Positions 1 through 8,337 of a DNA stretch of 64,000 nucleotides are shown one piece after another. The position numbers and the translations under genes are program-made. The notes beneath the pieces are model-generated. The model had not been told where the DNA came from and made no database searches. It worked only from the letters and a program-made list of their open reading frames with translations. How positions within the stretch are numbered: position 1 is the first letter of the stretch; every line of letters begins with the position of its first letter. Source of the stretch: Prauserella flavalba (GTDB lineage Bacteria > Actinomycetota > Actinomycetes > Mycobacteriales > Pseudonocardiaceae); contig NZ_MASU01000015.1 in assembly GCF_003202235.1 (NCBI RefSeq), forward strand, positions 1 through 64,000. Direction: 5' to 3'.

Positions 1-13
1 GTGCTGAAGACGA

Positions 14-515
14 GTGGATCTACGACTGGTCGGGAACTGCGGTGCGCACGGTCCTACCCTGCCCCCACTGGGGGATGCGGCTGAGCCGATCCTGATCGTG
101 GGTGTGGTCGCGATCGTGGATGCGTCCTGGCGCGCAGGTGCTGGTGGCGAGGCTGCGCGGCTGTCGGTGTCGTCATGGGCGTTGGTTGGCACCGAGCTAC
201 TCCGCAAGATCCTCCCTCGCCTTGGCCTGGGGAACGCGCCGGTCGCGCTCACGGAGGCGAGCTTTCCGAGCGGGTATGTCCGCCCGTGCCGGACTCGCCC
301 TCGGCGCCATCCTCGTCGCCTCTCCACGCATCCGCCCGTACGTCGCCGCCGCGGGCATGCTGTGGCTCGCTGTCTTGGCCGCCGCGGTCCATGCCCCTTA
401 CCACCACCGACCCAGTGACGTCTTGGCAGCCACGTTGCTGGCTTGCGCCCTCTACAGCTTCGCGGTCCGGTTGCTGCCAACCGCGGCCGGGGCATCCCGT
501 GGTGCACTCGTGCGC
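14..515 (+). pseudogene. Decayed PAP2-family phosphatase
   Basis: A type 2 phosphatidic acid phosphatase relic split between two frames. The first frame carries the phosphate-binding motif SFPSG near 260-274. Reading then continues one frame over from an ATG at 276 with MSARAGLALGAILVA, followed by YHHRPSDVLAATLL near 400-440, which matches the third PAP2 motif (normally SR..H.PSDV). Joined at about position 275, the two pieces give the usual order PSG-(H)-MSA, a membrane segment, then H..PSDV. The signature histidine of PSGH falls exactly at the break, so the protein cannot be functional. The N-terminus with the first motif is not clear. The family assignment rests on motif order and spacing; the frameshift could in principle be a sequencing error. 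Confidence 0.6.
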
Positions 516-1080
516 TGTCGGCTGTCGCCTTCGAACTGTCGGTGGTCGGTGGGCTCGCCGCCGGAGCGCGAGAGCTTGTCACACAATCACTGTGTTCGCC
601 GCGGTCGCATTCCTGTGCGTGGTGCTCTGGTCCGCGGCGGAGGGGATCTCCGAGACGCCGACCGGCGTCTCCGCTGGCTTCGGCGAGACCGGGTGAGGCC
701 GCCCGTCCGGCAACGACTCGGAGCCGGACGACGTCGGCGGAGCTCGCCGGGCGCCGCCAGAGACCCCCGCGCCGTGTTGCGCAGTGCCTGCGCGACCTGC
801 CTGGCCAGGTTCACCGTCACGACAGGGTTGCCCTCGACGTCGCGCGCGACCTGGCCACGCACACCGTCCGGAGAGCCGGGGGCGCGGCAGTCCGTGCGAC
901 CGGAACAATCCGCACGGCCGTGGGTTTCCACCGCACGGGTGGCCCGATCACTGGCTATACGGCCATTACCGAGGCACAGTGGATCGCCCTCGAGGCCGTT
1001 GCCCTCGGACAGCCCCTACCCGATAGGTAACGCGGAGCGGCACGCGCAATCGGTTCGGCGATCCGCGGACCGCGGTTCAC
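516..1080. other. Region without a recognisable gene
   Basis: No family could be recognised. Coding-like stretches with high third-position G/C occur on both strands: one on the plus strand around 840-1030 ending at a TAA, another on the minus strand around 760-850. None has a convincing start and ribosome site and they overlap one another. The likely reading is decayed sequence beside the PAP2 relic. Confidence 0.4.
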
Positions 1081-1126
1081 CGGCGGACGGTGCGAGGTGG
1101 CGCACAGCACACTCGCGAAGGTCCGA

Positions 1127-1147
1127 GGTGTTCACCGAGCACATCGA
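1127..1147 (+). promoter_or_regulatory. Candidate operator shared with hyuA promoter
   Basis: The imperfect dyad TGTTC-N5-GCACA (1129-1143) lies inside the longer block GGTGTTC-N5-GCACATCGA. The same block, in the same orientation relative to the gene, lies upstream of hyuA (12113-12133 on the minus strand). It sits about 70 nt before the MFS start here and 63 nt before hyuA there. Flanking AGCACA and CCTAC-N-GT elements are also shared. The adjacent PucR regulator is a plausible but untested binder. Confidence 0.5.
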
Positions 1148-1213
1148 GGCCACTCGCGCGGCACCTACAGTCCCGCACTCATCCGCCCCAGTCGCCCTCA
1201 CCGGAGGTGTTCG

Positions 1214-2548
1214 ATGAGCACCGATGATCAGGTCCATTCCGGCCCCGCCGCCGCTACGATACCGGTGGGCACGGTTTTCGCCCGGATGCCGCTCACCGCG
1301 GCGCACGTCAAAGCAGGCGCCGCGCTCTTCGTGGCGTTCGCCATCGAGTCCTGGGAGATGCTCAGTCTCACCTACATCGCCGCGGACCTGCAGCACAGTC
1401 TGGGCATCACCACCGCCCAGCTGGGTCTGGTGATCTCGGCCCTGTTCCTCGGCATGATCCCCGGCGCGCTCGTGTGGGGTCCCGTCGCCGATCGGATCGG
1501 GCGGCAGCGAACGTGCATGTGGAGCTTTGCCGGCTACGGCGTGCTCACCCTGCTCAGCACCGTCGCACCCAACTACCAGGCCCTGATGGCCACGCGGTTG
1601 CTGTCCGGCTTCGCCTTCGCGGGCGTCTTCGCGATCACCTTCCCCTACTTCGAAGAGCTCCTTCCGGTTCGTAACCGCGGCCGTGCGGCGGTCTTCCTCG
1701 CGGCGGGCTGGCCGATCGGCGTGCTGGCGGCCGTCGCGGTCGCCGCGCTGTTCGGTGATCACGGCTGGCGCGCCGTGGTCGCCGTAAGCGCTGCGGCGAG
1801 CCTGTGGGCGCTGGTGATCCGCCGCTGGGTTCCGGAATCTCCGTACTGGCTCGCCCAGCAAGGCCGCTCGGACGAGGCATACGACGTGCTGGCCCGCCTC
1901 GGTGCCACGGACCTGGACCGCGACCGGCCACTCACCGTGCCCGGGCTGAAAGCGGGCTCCATCCTCGGGTTGCTCAAGGGGTCGCTCGGCCGCATCACGA
2001 TCATCCAGATCGCAGTGAACTTCCTGTTCTCGTGGGGGTACTGGGGCCTGCAGACATGGCTGCCCACACTGCTGCAGGAACGCGGGCTGTCCGCGTCGTC
2101 GAGCCTGGGCTTCGTGGCGATCAGCGCGGTATTCATGATCCCCGGCTACCTCAGCGCCTCGTGGCTCACCGGCCGGTTCGGGCGCAAGAAGGTGTTCATC
2201 GGTTACGTCCTGGCCGCGGCGGCGGGCGGGGTCTACTTCGCGAACGCGAGCACGCTGACCGAGCTCTACGCCGGAATTTTCGGGCTGTCCTTCTTCAGCC
2301 TCGGCGCCTGGGGCGTCTGGGACACCTGGATCGGCGAGCTGTATCCGTCCCCGGTGCGCGGTGTGGGCTACAGCCTCGGCATCTTCGGCCAGCGCGTTGC
2401 GAACACGGTCGCTCCGAGCCTGGTCGGCCTCCTGCTCGCCCACGCCAGTGGCTTCTACACCACGGTGATCTTCATAGACCTGTTCCTCGTCGCCACGGCC
2501 GTGCTTGGACTGGTCCTGCCGGAAACCGAAGGAAAGGAATTGCAATGA
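1214..2548 (+). CDS. MFS transporter, metabolite:H+ symporter type
   Basis: A 444-residue major facilitator superfamily permease with about 12 hydrophobic segments. The loop 2-3 signature is DRIGRQR (93-99), a middle PESPYWL motif follows the sixth segment, and the second-half counterpart is GRFGRKK. The pattern resembles SV2/NiaP-like and aromatic-acid importers. The ATG at 1214 was chosen because GGAGGT lies five bases upstream (1203-1208) and because upstream codons precede the likely promoter. The stop overlaps the next start (ATGA), so it is cotranscribed with the racemase-like gene. It probably imports the compound processed by the HyuA-like/DUF917 genes behind it; the substrate cannot be read from sequence. 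Confidence 0.85.
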   Translation: MSTDDQVHSGPAAATIPVGTVFARMPLTAAHVKAGAALFVAFAIESWEMLSLTYIAADLQHSLGITTAQLGLVISALFLGMIPGALVWGPVADRIGRQRTCMWSFAGYGVLTLLSTVAPNYQALMATRLLSGFAFAGVFAITFPYFEELLPVRNRGRAAVFLAAGWPIGVLAAVAVAALFGDHGWRAVVAVSAAASLWALVIRRWVPESPYWLAQQGRSDEAYDVLARLGATDLDRDRPLTVPGLKAGSILGLLKGSLGRITIIQIAVNFLFSWGYWGLQTWLPTLLQERGLSASSSLGFVAISAVFMIPGYLSASWLTGRFGRKKVFIGYVLAAAAGGVYFANASTLTELYAGIFGLSFFSLGAWGVWDTWIGELYPSPVRGVGYSLGIFGQRVANTVAPSLVGLLLAHASGFYTTVIFIDLFLVATAVLGLVLPETEGKELQ

Positions 2549-3321
2549 CCAGGATTCTGTGGGTGAACCCGCTGTGCACCGACGCGCACGACGAGGCACT
2601 CGCCCAGTCGTTTCGGGATGCCGTCCAGCCGGGCACGTCGGTGGACGTGGTGTCGTTCGGCGGCGAGGGGCCGAGCCACCTGGAGTACAGCTGCTACGAG
2701 GCGCTGGTCGCGCCCGACCTGCTGGGCACCGTGCGCTGGGCCGAGGAGTCCGGCTACGACGCCCTGGTCATCGGCTGCTTCTACGATCCGTTCCTGCGGG
2801 CCGCCCGAGAGGTCGCCACCCGCATGGTCGTCACCGCTCCGGCCGAGGCGTGCCTGGCGATCGCCTCGACCCTTGGGGAGAAGTTCTCCGTGCTCGTCGG
2901 CCGGCGCAAGTGGGTCCCGGAGATGACGGAGAACGTGCACAAGTACGGCATGGCCGACCGGCTCGCCTCCTTCCGGGTGCTCGGCATGGGGGTCAACGAT
3001 TTCCAGGTCGACCACGAGCTCACCGAGCGGCGCATCCTCGAGGAGGCGACCGCGGCGGTCGCCGAGGACGGCGCGGACATCGTGGTGCTGGGGTGCACCA
3101 TCGAGTTCGGTTTCTACCGTCAGGTCCAAGAGAAAGTGGGCGTCCCGGTGATCGACGCGACGGTCGCGCCGCTGAAGTACGCGGAGTTCCTCGCCGACCT
3201 GAGCGCGCGCTTCGGCTGGAGCCACAGCAAACTGATCGGTTACGAAGGTCCCACGGCCGTGGAACTCCAGCGGCTCCTCCGGGTCGTGGCGCCCTCCCGG
3301 GTGGTCGCCATGCCGCGCTGA
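2545..3321 (+). CDS. Asp/Glu/hydantoin racemase family protein
   Basis: 258 residues. The two half-domains of the Asp/Glu racemase superfamily each carry a cysteine in the expected place: IGC78FYDP and LGC184TIEF. These are the paired acid/base residues of cofactor-independent racemases. In hydantoin racemases they epimerise a 5-substituted hydantoin; related proteins act on amino acids, maleate or arylmalonates. The start overlaps the transporter stop by four bases. HyuA-like and DUF917 genes downstream favour hydantoin or a related cyclic amide as substrate, which is an inference from context. The two-cysteine family assignment is firm; the exact reaction is not. Confidence 0.8.
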   Translation: MTRILWVNPLCTDAHDEALAQSFRDAVQPGTSVDVVSFGGEGPSHLEYSCYEALVAPDLLGTVRWAEESGYDALVIGCFYDPFLRAAREVATRMVVTAPAEACLAIASTLGEKFSVLVGRRKWVPEMTENVHKYGMADRLASFRVLGMGVNDFQVDHELTERRILEEATAAVAEDGADIVVLGCTIEFGFYRQVQEKVGVPVIDATVAPLKYAEFLADLSARFGWSHSKLIGYEGPTAVELQRLLRVVAPSRVVAMPR

Positions 3322-3365
3322 CCGGCACGGGCCGGACCACGTGGCATGCTTGGACAGGAGGTGGC

Positions 3366-4625
3366 ATGCGTATAGGTGCACGCCTGAGCGGCCGCGCGGT
3401 CCGGGGAGTCCTCGCCGACGCCGGACATGTCCTTGGGCAGTCGACGGCCGTGGGTGCCCGCGCGCTGGGCACGGTTCTGCACGAACTCGGCAACCTGGCG
3501 CCACACGGGGTGCGCTCGGTGACTCTGGAAATCAGCGATCTGCTCGTCGAGGCGGTACGCCGGCCACGCACCGACCTGGGCGTTACCCCGGTGTCCGTTC
3601 TGCGCGTGCTGCCGCGGGTCCCCCGGCACGCCGCGCTGGCCGACCACCCGTCGTCCACGCTGCGCTCGTTCGTACCCCACAGGACGACCGTGTCTGGGGG
3701 GCACGACCTATTCGGCACCCCGCTAGCACCGCTGGATGTGCCGAGTGCGGTCGAGGCCGCGCGCGAGGCACGCCGGCTCGGCCTGGAAGCGATCGCGGTG
3801 GTCGCGACCGGCGCCGTGGGAGCGCCCGGTCACGAGAGCGCGGTGGCGAAAGCCGTCCTCGACGCCGTCCCGGACCTGCGGGTGAGCCTCTCGCATGAGG
3901 TCGGTGGCATGGGCCTGCTGGTGCGGGAGACGGCAGCGGTGCTGAACGCGGCACTGCTCTCGGCCGCCGGACGGCTGGTCGATCGTTGTCAGCGCGCCAC
4001 GCGGCCGCTCGGCGACGTGCCGTGCTGGTTCGCCACCGGCGACGGCGGACGCGTCTCGGCGGAACGCCTGCGGGCACTGCCCGTGCTCGGGCTCCAAGCG
4101 AAGTGGGCGATGACCCTGCTCGGCGCCGCCGTGCTGAACGGTCGCGACAACGCGACGATCGTCGTCGAGGACGGGACGACTTGCACGATCGGCGAGGTCC
4201 GCGACGGGCTCCCGCACGTCGCGGCCGATCTCCAGGGCGCACTCGGTGTGCGGCTGGCCGCACCGCAACCGGTTCTCACCACCACCGGCACCGAGTCGTT
4301 CCGGGCCGGCCCCGAGCGGTCGCTGCGCGGCTCACCCGACGTCTCCCCGGTGGTCATCGGCAACGGCGACCTCGACCTGGCCACCGTCGGTGCGGCCTCC
4401 TGCGAACCGACGTCGTGGGTCGACCTCGTCGTGCACGCCGGCTCGACCGACGAGCTGCGCCAGCAGCAACGTGCCACCGAGGATCGCGCCTGCGGGATGG
4501 TCGCGACGAGCGACGCCCCGCCGGGCTCCGAGCGGATCGTCGAGTCCAGCGCGACCGCCCTTGCGTACGTGCGCGCGGGGACCTACCGTCTCCGCGTTCG
4601 TGCTGCGGCGGGAGCACGTCCGTGA
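3366..4625 (+). CDS. Divergent HyuA/oxoprolinase-like protein
   Basis: A 419-residue protein distantly related to the N-terminal half of hydantoinase/oxoprolinase subunit A. The shared core includes SLSHEVGGMGLLVRETAAVLNAAL, whose SLSHEVG and LxRE-x-A-x-x-LNAAL pattern is typical of the family. The N-terminus reads MRIGARLSGRAV where active members have a DxGGTxTD nucleotide-binding loop, so ATP binding is probably lost. The ATG at 3366 follows AGGAGGT (3356-3362). Its stop overlaps the GTG of the DUF917 gene (GTGA), implying one complex or one pathway. A second HyuA-like/DUF917 pair at 14.5-17.2 kb keeps the ATP motif, so this copy may be a regulatory or structural subunit, or a decaying paralogue. 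Confidence 0.6.
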   Translation: MRIGARLSGRAVRGVLADAGHVLGQSTAVGARALGTVLHELGNLAPHGVRSVTLEISDLLVEAVRRPRTDLGVTPVSVLRVLPRVPRHAALADHPSSTLRSFVPHRTTVSGGHDLFGTPLAPLDVPSAVEAAREARRLGLEAIAVVATGAVGAPGHESAVAKAVLDAVPDLRVSLSHEVGGMGLLVRETAAVLNAALLSAAGRLVDRCQRATRPLGDVPCWFATGDGGRVSAERLRALPVLGLQAKWAMTLLGAAVLNGRDNATIVVEDGTTCTIGEVRDGLPHVAADLQGALGVRLAAPQPVLTTTGTESFRAGPERSLRGSPDVSPVVIGNGDLDLATVGAASCEPTSWVDLVVHAGSTDELRQQQRATEDRACGMVATSDAPPGSERIVESSATALAYVRAGTYRLRVRAAAGARP

Positions 4626-5704
4626 ACGCGGTGACAGCCGAGGACCTGCCCGCACTGGCCGCGGGTGCGCACCTGCTCGCGTCCGGCGCCGGGCGGACGG
4701 ATGTCGACGGAGTGCTGCACTGGCTTTCCGCGCTGCTCACCGAGCACGGCCCGGTCCCGCTCGTACAGCCGGACGAGCTCGCCCCGGATACCGCCTGCGC
4801 CGCCATCGGTCTGGTCGGATCCGTCACCGCGCTGGCCGAGCTGCCCATGGTGGGCGACGAGCCGCTACAGGTGGTCCGGGCGCTGGAGGCCAGGCTGGGC
4901 ACGACACTCGGCGCCGTCGCCGCCCTCGACGCGGCCACCGCCAACGCGCTCACCCCCGTCGCCGCGGCCGCGTCGCTCGGCCTGCCTCTGGTGAACTGTG
5001 ACGGGATGGGCCGCGTGTTCCCGCTGATCCACCAGACCTCCTTCGCGCTCGCCGGGGTGTCGCTCACCCCACTCGCCGCGGTCGGCGCGACCGGCGACAC
5101 CCTGGTCCTCGACGCCACACCGGAGCGTGCGGAGAGGTTGCTGCGGGCGGCGGTCAACGTCTCCGGCGGATGGATGCTGACCGCGATGTACCCGACCACC
5201 ACGGCACGGCTGCCCTCGGCCGGGATCGTCGGTTCGATCAGCCGGGCGATCGCGGTCGGCCGGGCTCTGCTCGATGCTACGGACACCGACGATTTGGCCA
5301 TACGGCTCAAGGCCCAGGCCGGCAGCCGCGTACTCGGCACAGGTCGAGTCGTCGAGCTCGAACACCGCACCCGGCCAGCGGACACCGGTCATCCGGCGTA
5401 CCCGTCGAGCATCGTCGTGCGCTCACACGCGGAACCGGTGCGGTTGATCAGGTTGGAGGCGCAGAACGAGCTGCTGCTCGCCCTGGTCGACGGTGCGGTG
5501 GCGGCGGCCGTTCCGGACATCATCTGCCTGCTGGACCCGCACGACGGTCATGTCATCGACGTGGAGTCGGTGACGGTGGGCAGCGAAGTGCAGGTCGTTG
5601 TCGTGCCCGCGGCCGACGTGTGGCACACCCCGCAGGGTCTTGCCCTGGTCGGCCCGCGCTCCTTCGGTTTCCCCCTCTCCGGAATGGGGCATCAGGGTAT
5701 GTAG
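4622..5704 (+). CDS. DUF917 family protein
   Basis: A 360-residue DUF917 member, starting with a GTG that overlaps the upstream stop. Family hallmarks are an N-terminal LPALAAGAHLLASGAG, a central LGLPLVNCDGMGRVFP block (other members have GLPIVDADSMRRAFP), a later NELLLALVDG and PDIICLLD, and a C-terminal GPRSFGF. DUF917 proteins are repeatedly found beside HyuA-like proteins and their biochemical role is not settled. This one is somewhat divergent from the copy at 16114-17190, which has the canonical GGGGDP start and PDLVCLLD. No signal peptide is seen, so it is cytoplasmic. It is the last gene of the 1.2-5.7 kb operon. Confidence 0.75.
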   Translation: MNAVTAEDLPALAAGAHLLASGAGRTDVDGVLHWLSALLTEHGPVPLVQPDELAPDTACAAIGLVGSVTALAELPMVGDEPLQVVRALEARLGTTLGAVAALDAATANALTPVAAAASLGLPLVNCDGMGRVFPLIHQTSFALAGVSLTPLAAVGATGDTLVLDATPERAERLLRAAVNVSGGWMLTAMYPTTTARLPSAGIVGSISRAIAVGRALLDATDTDDLAIRLKAQAGSRVLGTGRVVELEHRTRPADTGHPAYPSSIVVRSHAEPVRLIRLEAQNELLLALVDGAVAAAVPDIICLLDPHDGHVIDVESVTVGSEVQVVVVPAADVWHTPQGLALVGPRSFGFPLSGMGHQGM

Positions 5705-5840
5705 AACCCATGTGCTTCCAAGAAAAGCGCCCGCGTGTGTCCGAACTGACGGGACCTTCGTCGTCGACAGTAGGGAGCTGCACCCCTCCCGGGCTGTCCC
5801 GGAGAGGACGCACGGACGAAGACAGGAGAGACCCCGCCAC

Positions 5841-6713
5841 GTGAGCGACAACGCGAACAGACTCCCACTGGCGCAGCGACTGATCGAGAACCTGGCGACC
5901 GAACTGGAACCCACCACCGACCCGCATGCGCGGGCCCGGCAGGTCACTCGCCTCCGCAAGGCTTGCCTGGCCGCGAAGGACGGCACGACCACGCGCGCCG
6001 GGACGATAACTCCTGGACACGACGTCCCGGCGGAGGCGACCACCCGTTTCCGGGTCGCGATGACGATGGACGGAAGCCCGGACATCAGGCTCGTCATGAA
6101 CCTGCGTGCCGTCGACACGAGTGCCGTGACGCGGTGCGTCCTGAAACGCGTGCTGGATCTCCTTGGGCCCAGCCACGGCGTCAGCCACTTGCGGGCATGG
6201 AAGTCCCGTGCTGAACGGCGATCGCGTTCGTCGTGCCGGCGCACCGCGAGGGCCGACGAGCTCCGTCGCGACCGCGAAACTCACACCGAACATCCAGGAG
6301 AACCCTTGAACCCGGGGGACGCCAGGACGGCGTCACGCGGCGCTCGCGAGTCCGCACGGCTACCGGTCGCCGTCAGTAGTCACCTCAGCAAATTCTCGCG
6401 CCTTACAAAGACACCATTGCCAGCTCACCGCACACGACCAGGCTCTCCGCCAGGCACAGAGTCAGCGTGTATTCCGCCCCGCCCGGCAGTGACCCCGGTG
6501 GGGATCATTCCCGGAGATCGCCCCTCGCGGCTGCGAGTTCTTAGCGACCGGAACCGTGCGAGTCGTCGACATACCGACGGTCAGGGTTCCGTTTCGCGGT
6601 TCCTGCCCGCGGTGACTATCCCTGGTGACCGGATCGGTGTGGGTCCCGGTCGGCAGGACCCGTCTGATGGCTCGTTACTGTCTTCGCCAGGCGGGAAAGG
6701 CGTAGGCGAATGA
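5841..6713 (+). CDS. Hypothetical protein, doubtful
   Basis: A GTG at 5841 follows AGGAGAG (5824-5830) at a normal distance and opens a frame whose first 125 codons have strong third-position G/C preference and a balanced composition. No family was recognised. From about 6215 to the stop the translation becomes rich in arginine, proline and serine, which suggests the true gene ends or is frameshifted there. It may be the intact front of a broken gene. It lies between two operons pointing the same way, with no functional link to either. Confidence 0.3.
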   Translation: MSDNANRLPLAQRLIENLATELEPTTDPHARARQVTRLRKACLAAKDGTTTRAGTITPGHDVPAEATTRFRVAMTMDGSPDIRLVMNLRAVDTSAVTRCVLKRVLDLLGPSHGVSHLRAWKSRAERRSRSSCRRTARADELRRDRETHTEHPGEPLNPGDARTASRGARESARLPVAVSSHLSKFSRLTKTPLPAHRTRPGSPPGTESACIPPRPAVTPVGIIPGDRPSRLRVLSDRNRASRRHTDGQGSVSRFLPAVTIPGDRIGVGPGRQDPSDGSLLSSPGGKGVGE

Positions 6714-6816
6714 CGCATTTGATGGTATTTGTCCGGGTCTCAATACTGACGGGGAGAATACGTCCTGACTCATCCCGGGGTTTCCCGGTCTGGCTCCCTT
6801 CCGAGGAACCGCGCCG
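6230..6816. other. Intergenic stretch before the PucR gene
   Basis: Apart from the doubtful tail of the frame above, nothing recognisable was found. A short inverted repeat (GGGTCC / GGACCC) occurs near 6642-6662. No transposase or RNA gene is evident. The promoter of the PucR gene must lie in the last part of this stretch. Confidence 0.4.
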
Positions 6817-8325
6817 ATGAGCGGCTCCCGACTGCCGGAGGTCCTTACGGTCGCCGAGCTCGTGCACCATGGCCCGCTGGCGAAGGCCAGAATGCTCGCC
6901 GACGCCAACCTGGACGCCCAGGTGCGGTACGTGGTCCTGGTGTCCGATCTGGACCAGACCCGTAGCTGCCGGCCGAACACAGCGCTCGTCCTGCACAGTC
7001 CCGCGGCGCAAGGTGGCTGGGCCCTGGAATCCGCGCTGCGCGCGGCGTGGGAGCGCGGCGCGGCCTGCGTGATCGCGCCGGCCGACAGCACCGTCAACCG
7101 GTCCACGATCGCCCTCGCCGAACGGCTGCACGTGCCCCTGTTCGTCGTCGAAGGGGATCCCGCGCAGCATGCCCTCGAGCTGGCCGCCGCGGTGGCCAGC
7201 CCCGGCGCCGCCCGCGCACAGCTAGCCGCGCGGTGTGCCTCGTCCATCAGCGAGCAGTCGAGCCTGCGTGGCATCGTCGGCGTGATCAACACCGAGCTTC
7301 CGGGCACGTCGGTGGCGCTCGTCGCCGAGGACGGGCAGGTGCTGGCGGGCAAGGCCGCCGCCGTCGGCGGCCAGGTGCGTATCCCGGTGCCTGCCGTCGA
7401 CGGCAAGCCGTGGGCGCATCTCGTCGCACGATTGTCGGCGCCCTCTCCGTCCGGGGCGGAGACGGTCACGACGATCCTGCGGCTCGCCCGTGCTCCCCTG
7501 GCGGCGAGCGCGGCGAAGCCGAAGCTCGCGCTGGCGCGCCGCGGGGCACAGGAACGGCTGCTGCTGGAAGCGCTGCTGAGCGACCGGCCGGACGCCGACA
7601 CCGAACAGGCGGCCCGGGAACTCGGCTGGCGGTTCGACGAGATGAACGTCGCCGTCCTCCTGCGCCCCGCGGCGGGCGCGCCCTCGGTCGACCCGGATAT
7701 CGCGGCGGCCGGGGTACTGGCCGGGTGGCACGAGGCGTTCGCGGACCATCCACTGGTCCCCCACGGCGAGGGATGGGTGAGCTGGTGGAGCGGCCCCGAC
7801 CAGCCCACCGACCGGGTACTGAGCCGGTTGCGCAGGCGGCTGCCCAGGATCCGATGCGCGCTGCCGTTGAGCGCGGGCCTCGGCGAACCCGGACGCGGGA
7901 TAGACGGGCTGCGACGTTCCCTGCACGAGGCCGCGCTCGCGTCCTCGGTGGCGATCCGGTCGGGTGCCGGTGCCGTCGAATCCTTCGGCGCGCTGGGGCC
8001 GCGCGTGGTGCTGGCCAGTCTCCACCACGAGGAGCTAACTACTGCCGCGGAAACCGCACTGGCAGCCCTGCTGACCTCCGCCGACGGCGATGTGCTGGTC
8101 CGCACGCTGTGCGCGGTACTGGACTGTGGTGGTTCGACCACCCAGGCGGCGGCCCGCCTCGGGGTGCACCGCAACACTGTCTCCGGCCGCCTCGACCGCA
8201 TCCGGGCCAGAGGCATCGCGTTCGACGATCCGGATCGCCGGCTCGCCATCCACGTGGCGTGTTTCGCGTTGCTGGGCGACCGCGCCACGGTGCCGCCCGG
8301 CGGATCGCCGGACGGCACTGCGTGA
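6817..8325 (+). CDS. PucR/CdaR-type transcriptional regulator
   Basis: 502 residues. The N-terminal third starts PEVLTVAELVHHGPLAKARM and matches the PucR/purine-catabolism sensory domain. A GGDEF-like degenerate middle follows. The C-terminal HTH_30 domain reads CGGSTTQAAARLGVHRNTV with SGRLDRI after it, about 60 residues from the end, as usual for the family. The ATG at 6817 has GAGGA ten bases upstream. PucR proteins typically activate purine, hydantoin or amide catabolic operons. It is convergent with hyuB, only 12 bases apart, so it most likely controls hyuAB and possibly the transporter operon at 1.2 kb, which shares a promoter motif with hyuA. Confidence 0.85.
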   Translation: MSGSRLPEVLTVAELVHHGPLAKARMLADANLDAQVRYVVLVSDLDQTRSCRPNTALVLHSPAAQGGWALESALRAAWERGAACVIAPADSTVNRSTIALAERLHVPLFVVEGDPAQHALELAAAVASPGAARAQLAARCASSISEQSSLRGIVGVINTELPGTSVALVAEDGQVLAGKAAAVGGQVRIPVPAVDGKPWAHLVARLSAPSPSGAETVTTILRLARAPLAASAAKPKLALARRGAQERLLLEALLSDRPDADTEQAARELGWRFDEMNVAVLLRPAAGAPSVDPDIAAAGVLAGWHEAFADHPLVPHGEGWVSWWSGPDQPTDRVLSRLRRRLPRIRCALPLSAGLGEPGRGIDGLRRSLHEAALASSVAIRSGAGAVESFGALGPRVVLASLHHEELTTAAETALAALLTSADGDVLVRTLCAVLDCGGSTTQAAARLGVHRNTVSGRLDRIRARGIAFDDPDRRLAIHVACFALLGDRATVPPGGSPDGTA

Positions 8326-8337
8326 CGCGCACGGCCG

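Noticed and set aside
1016-2599. A 527-codon open frame antisense to the MFS gene
   Set aside because: It is rich in arginine, glutamate, glycine and proline and has no domain; it is the usual antisense shadow of a GC-rich gene whose own frame encodes a clear transporter.
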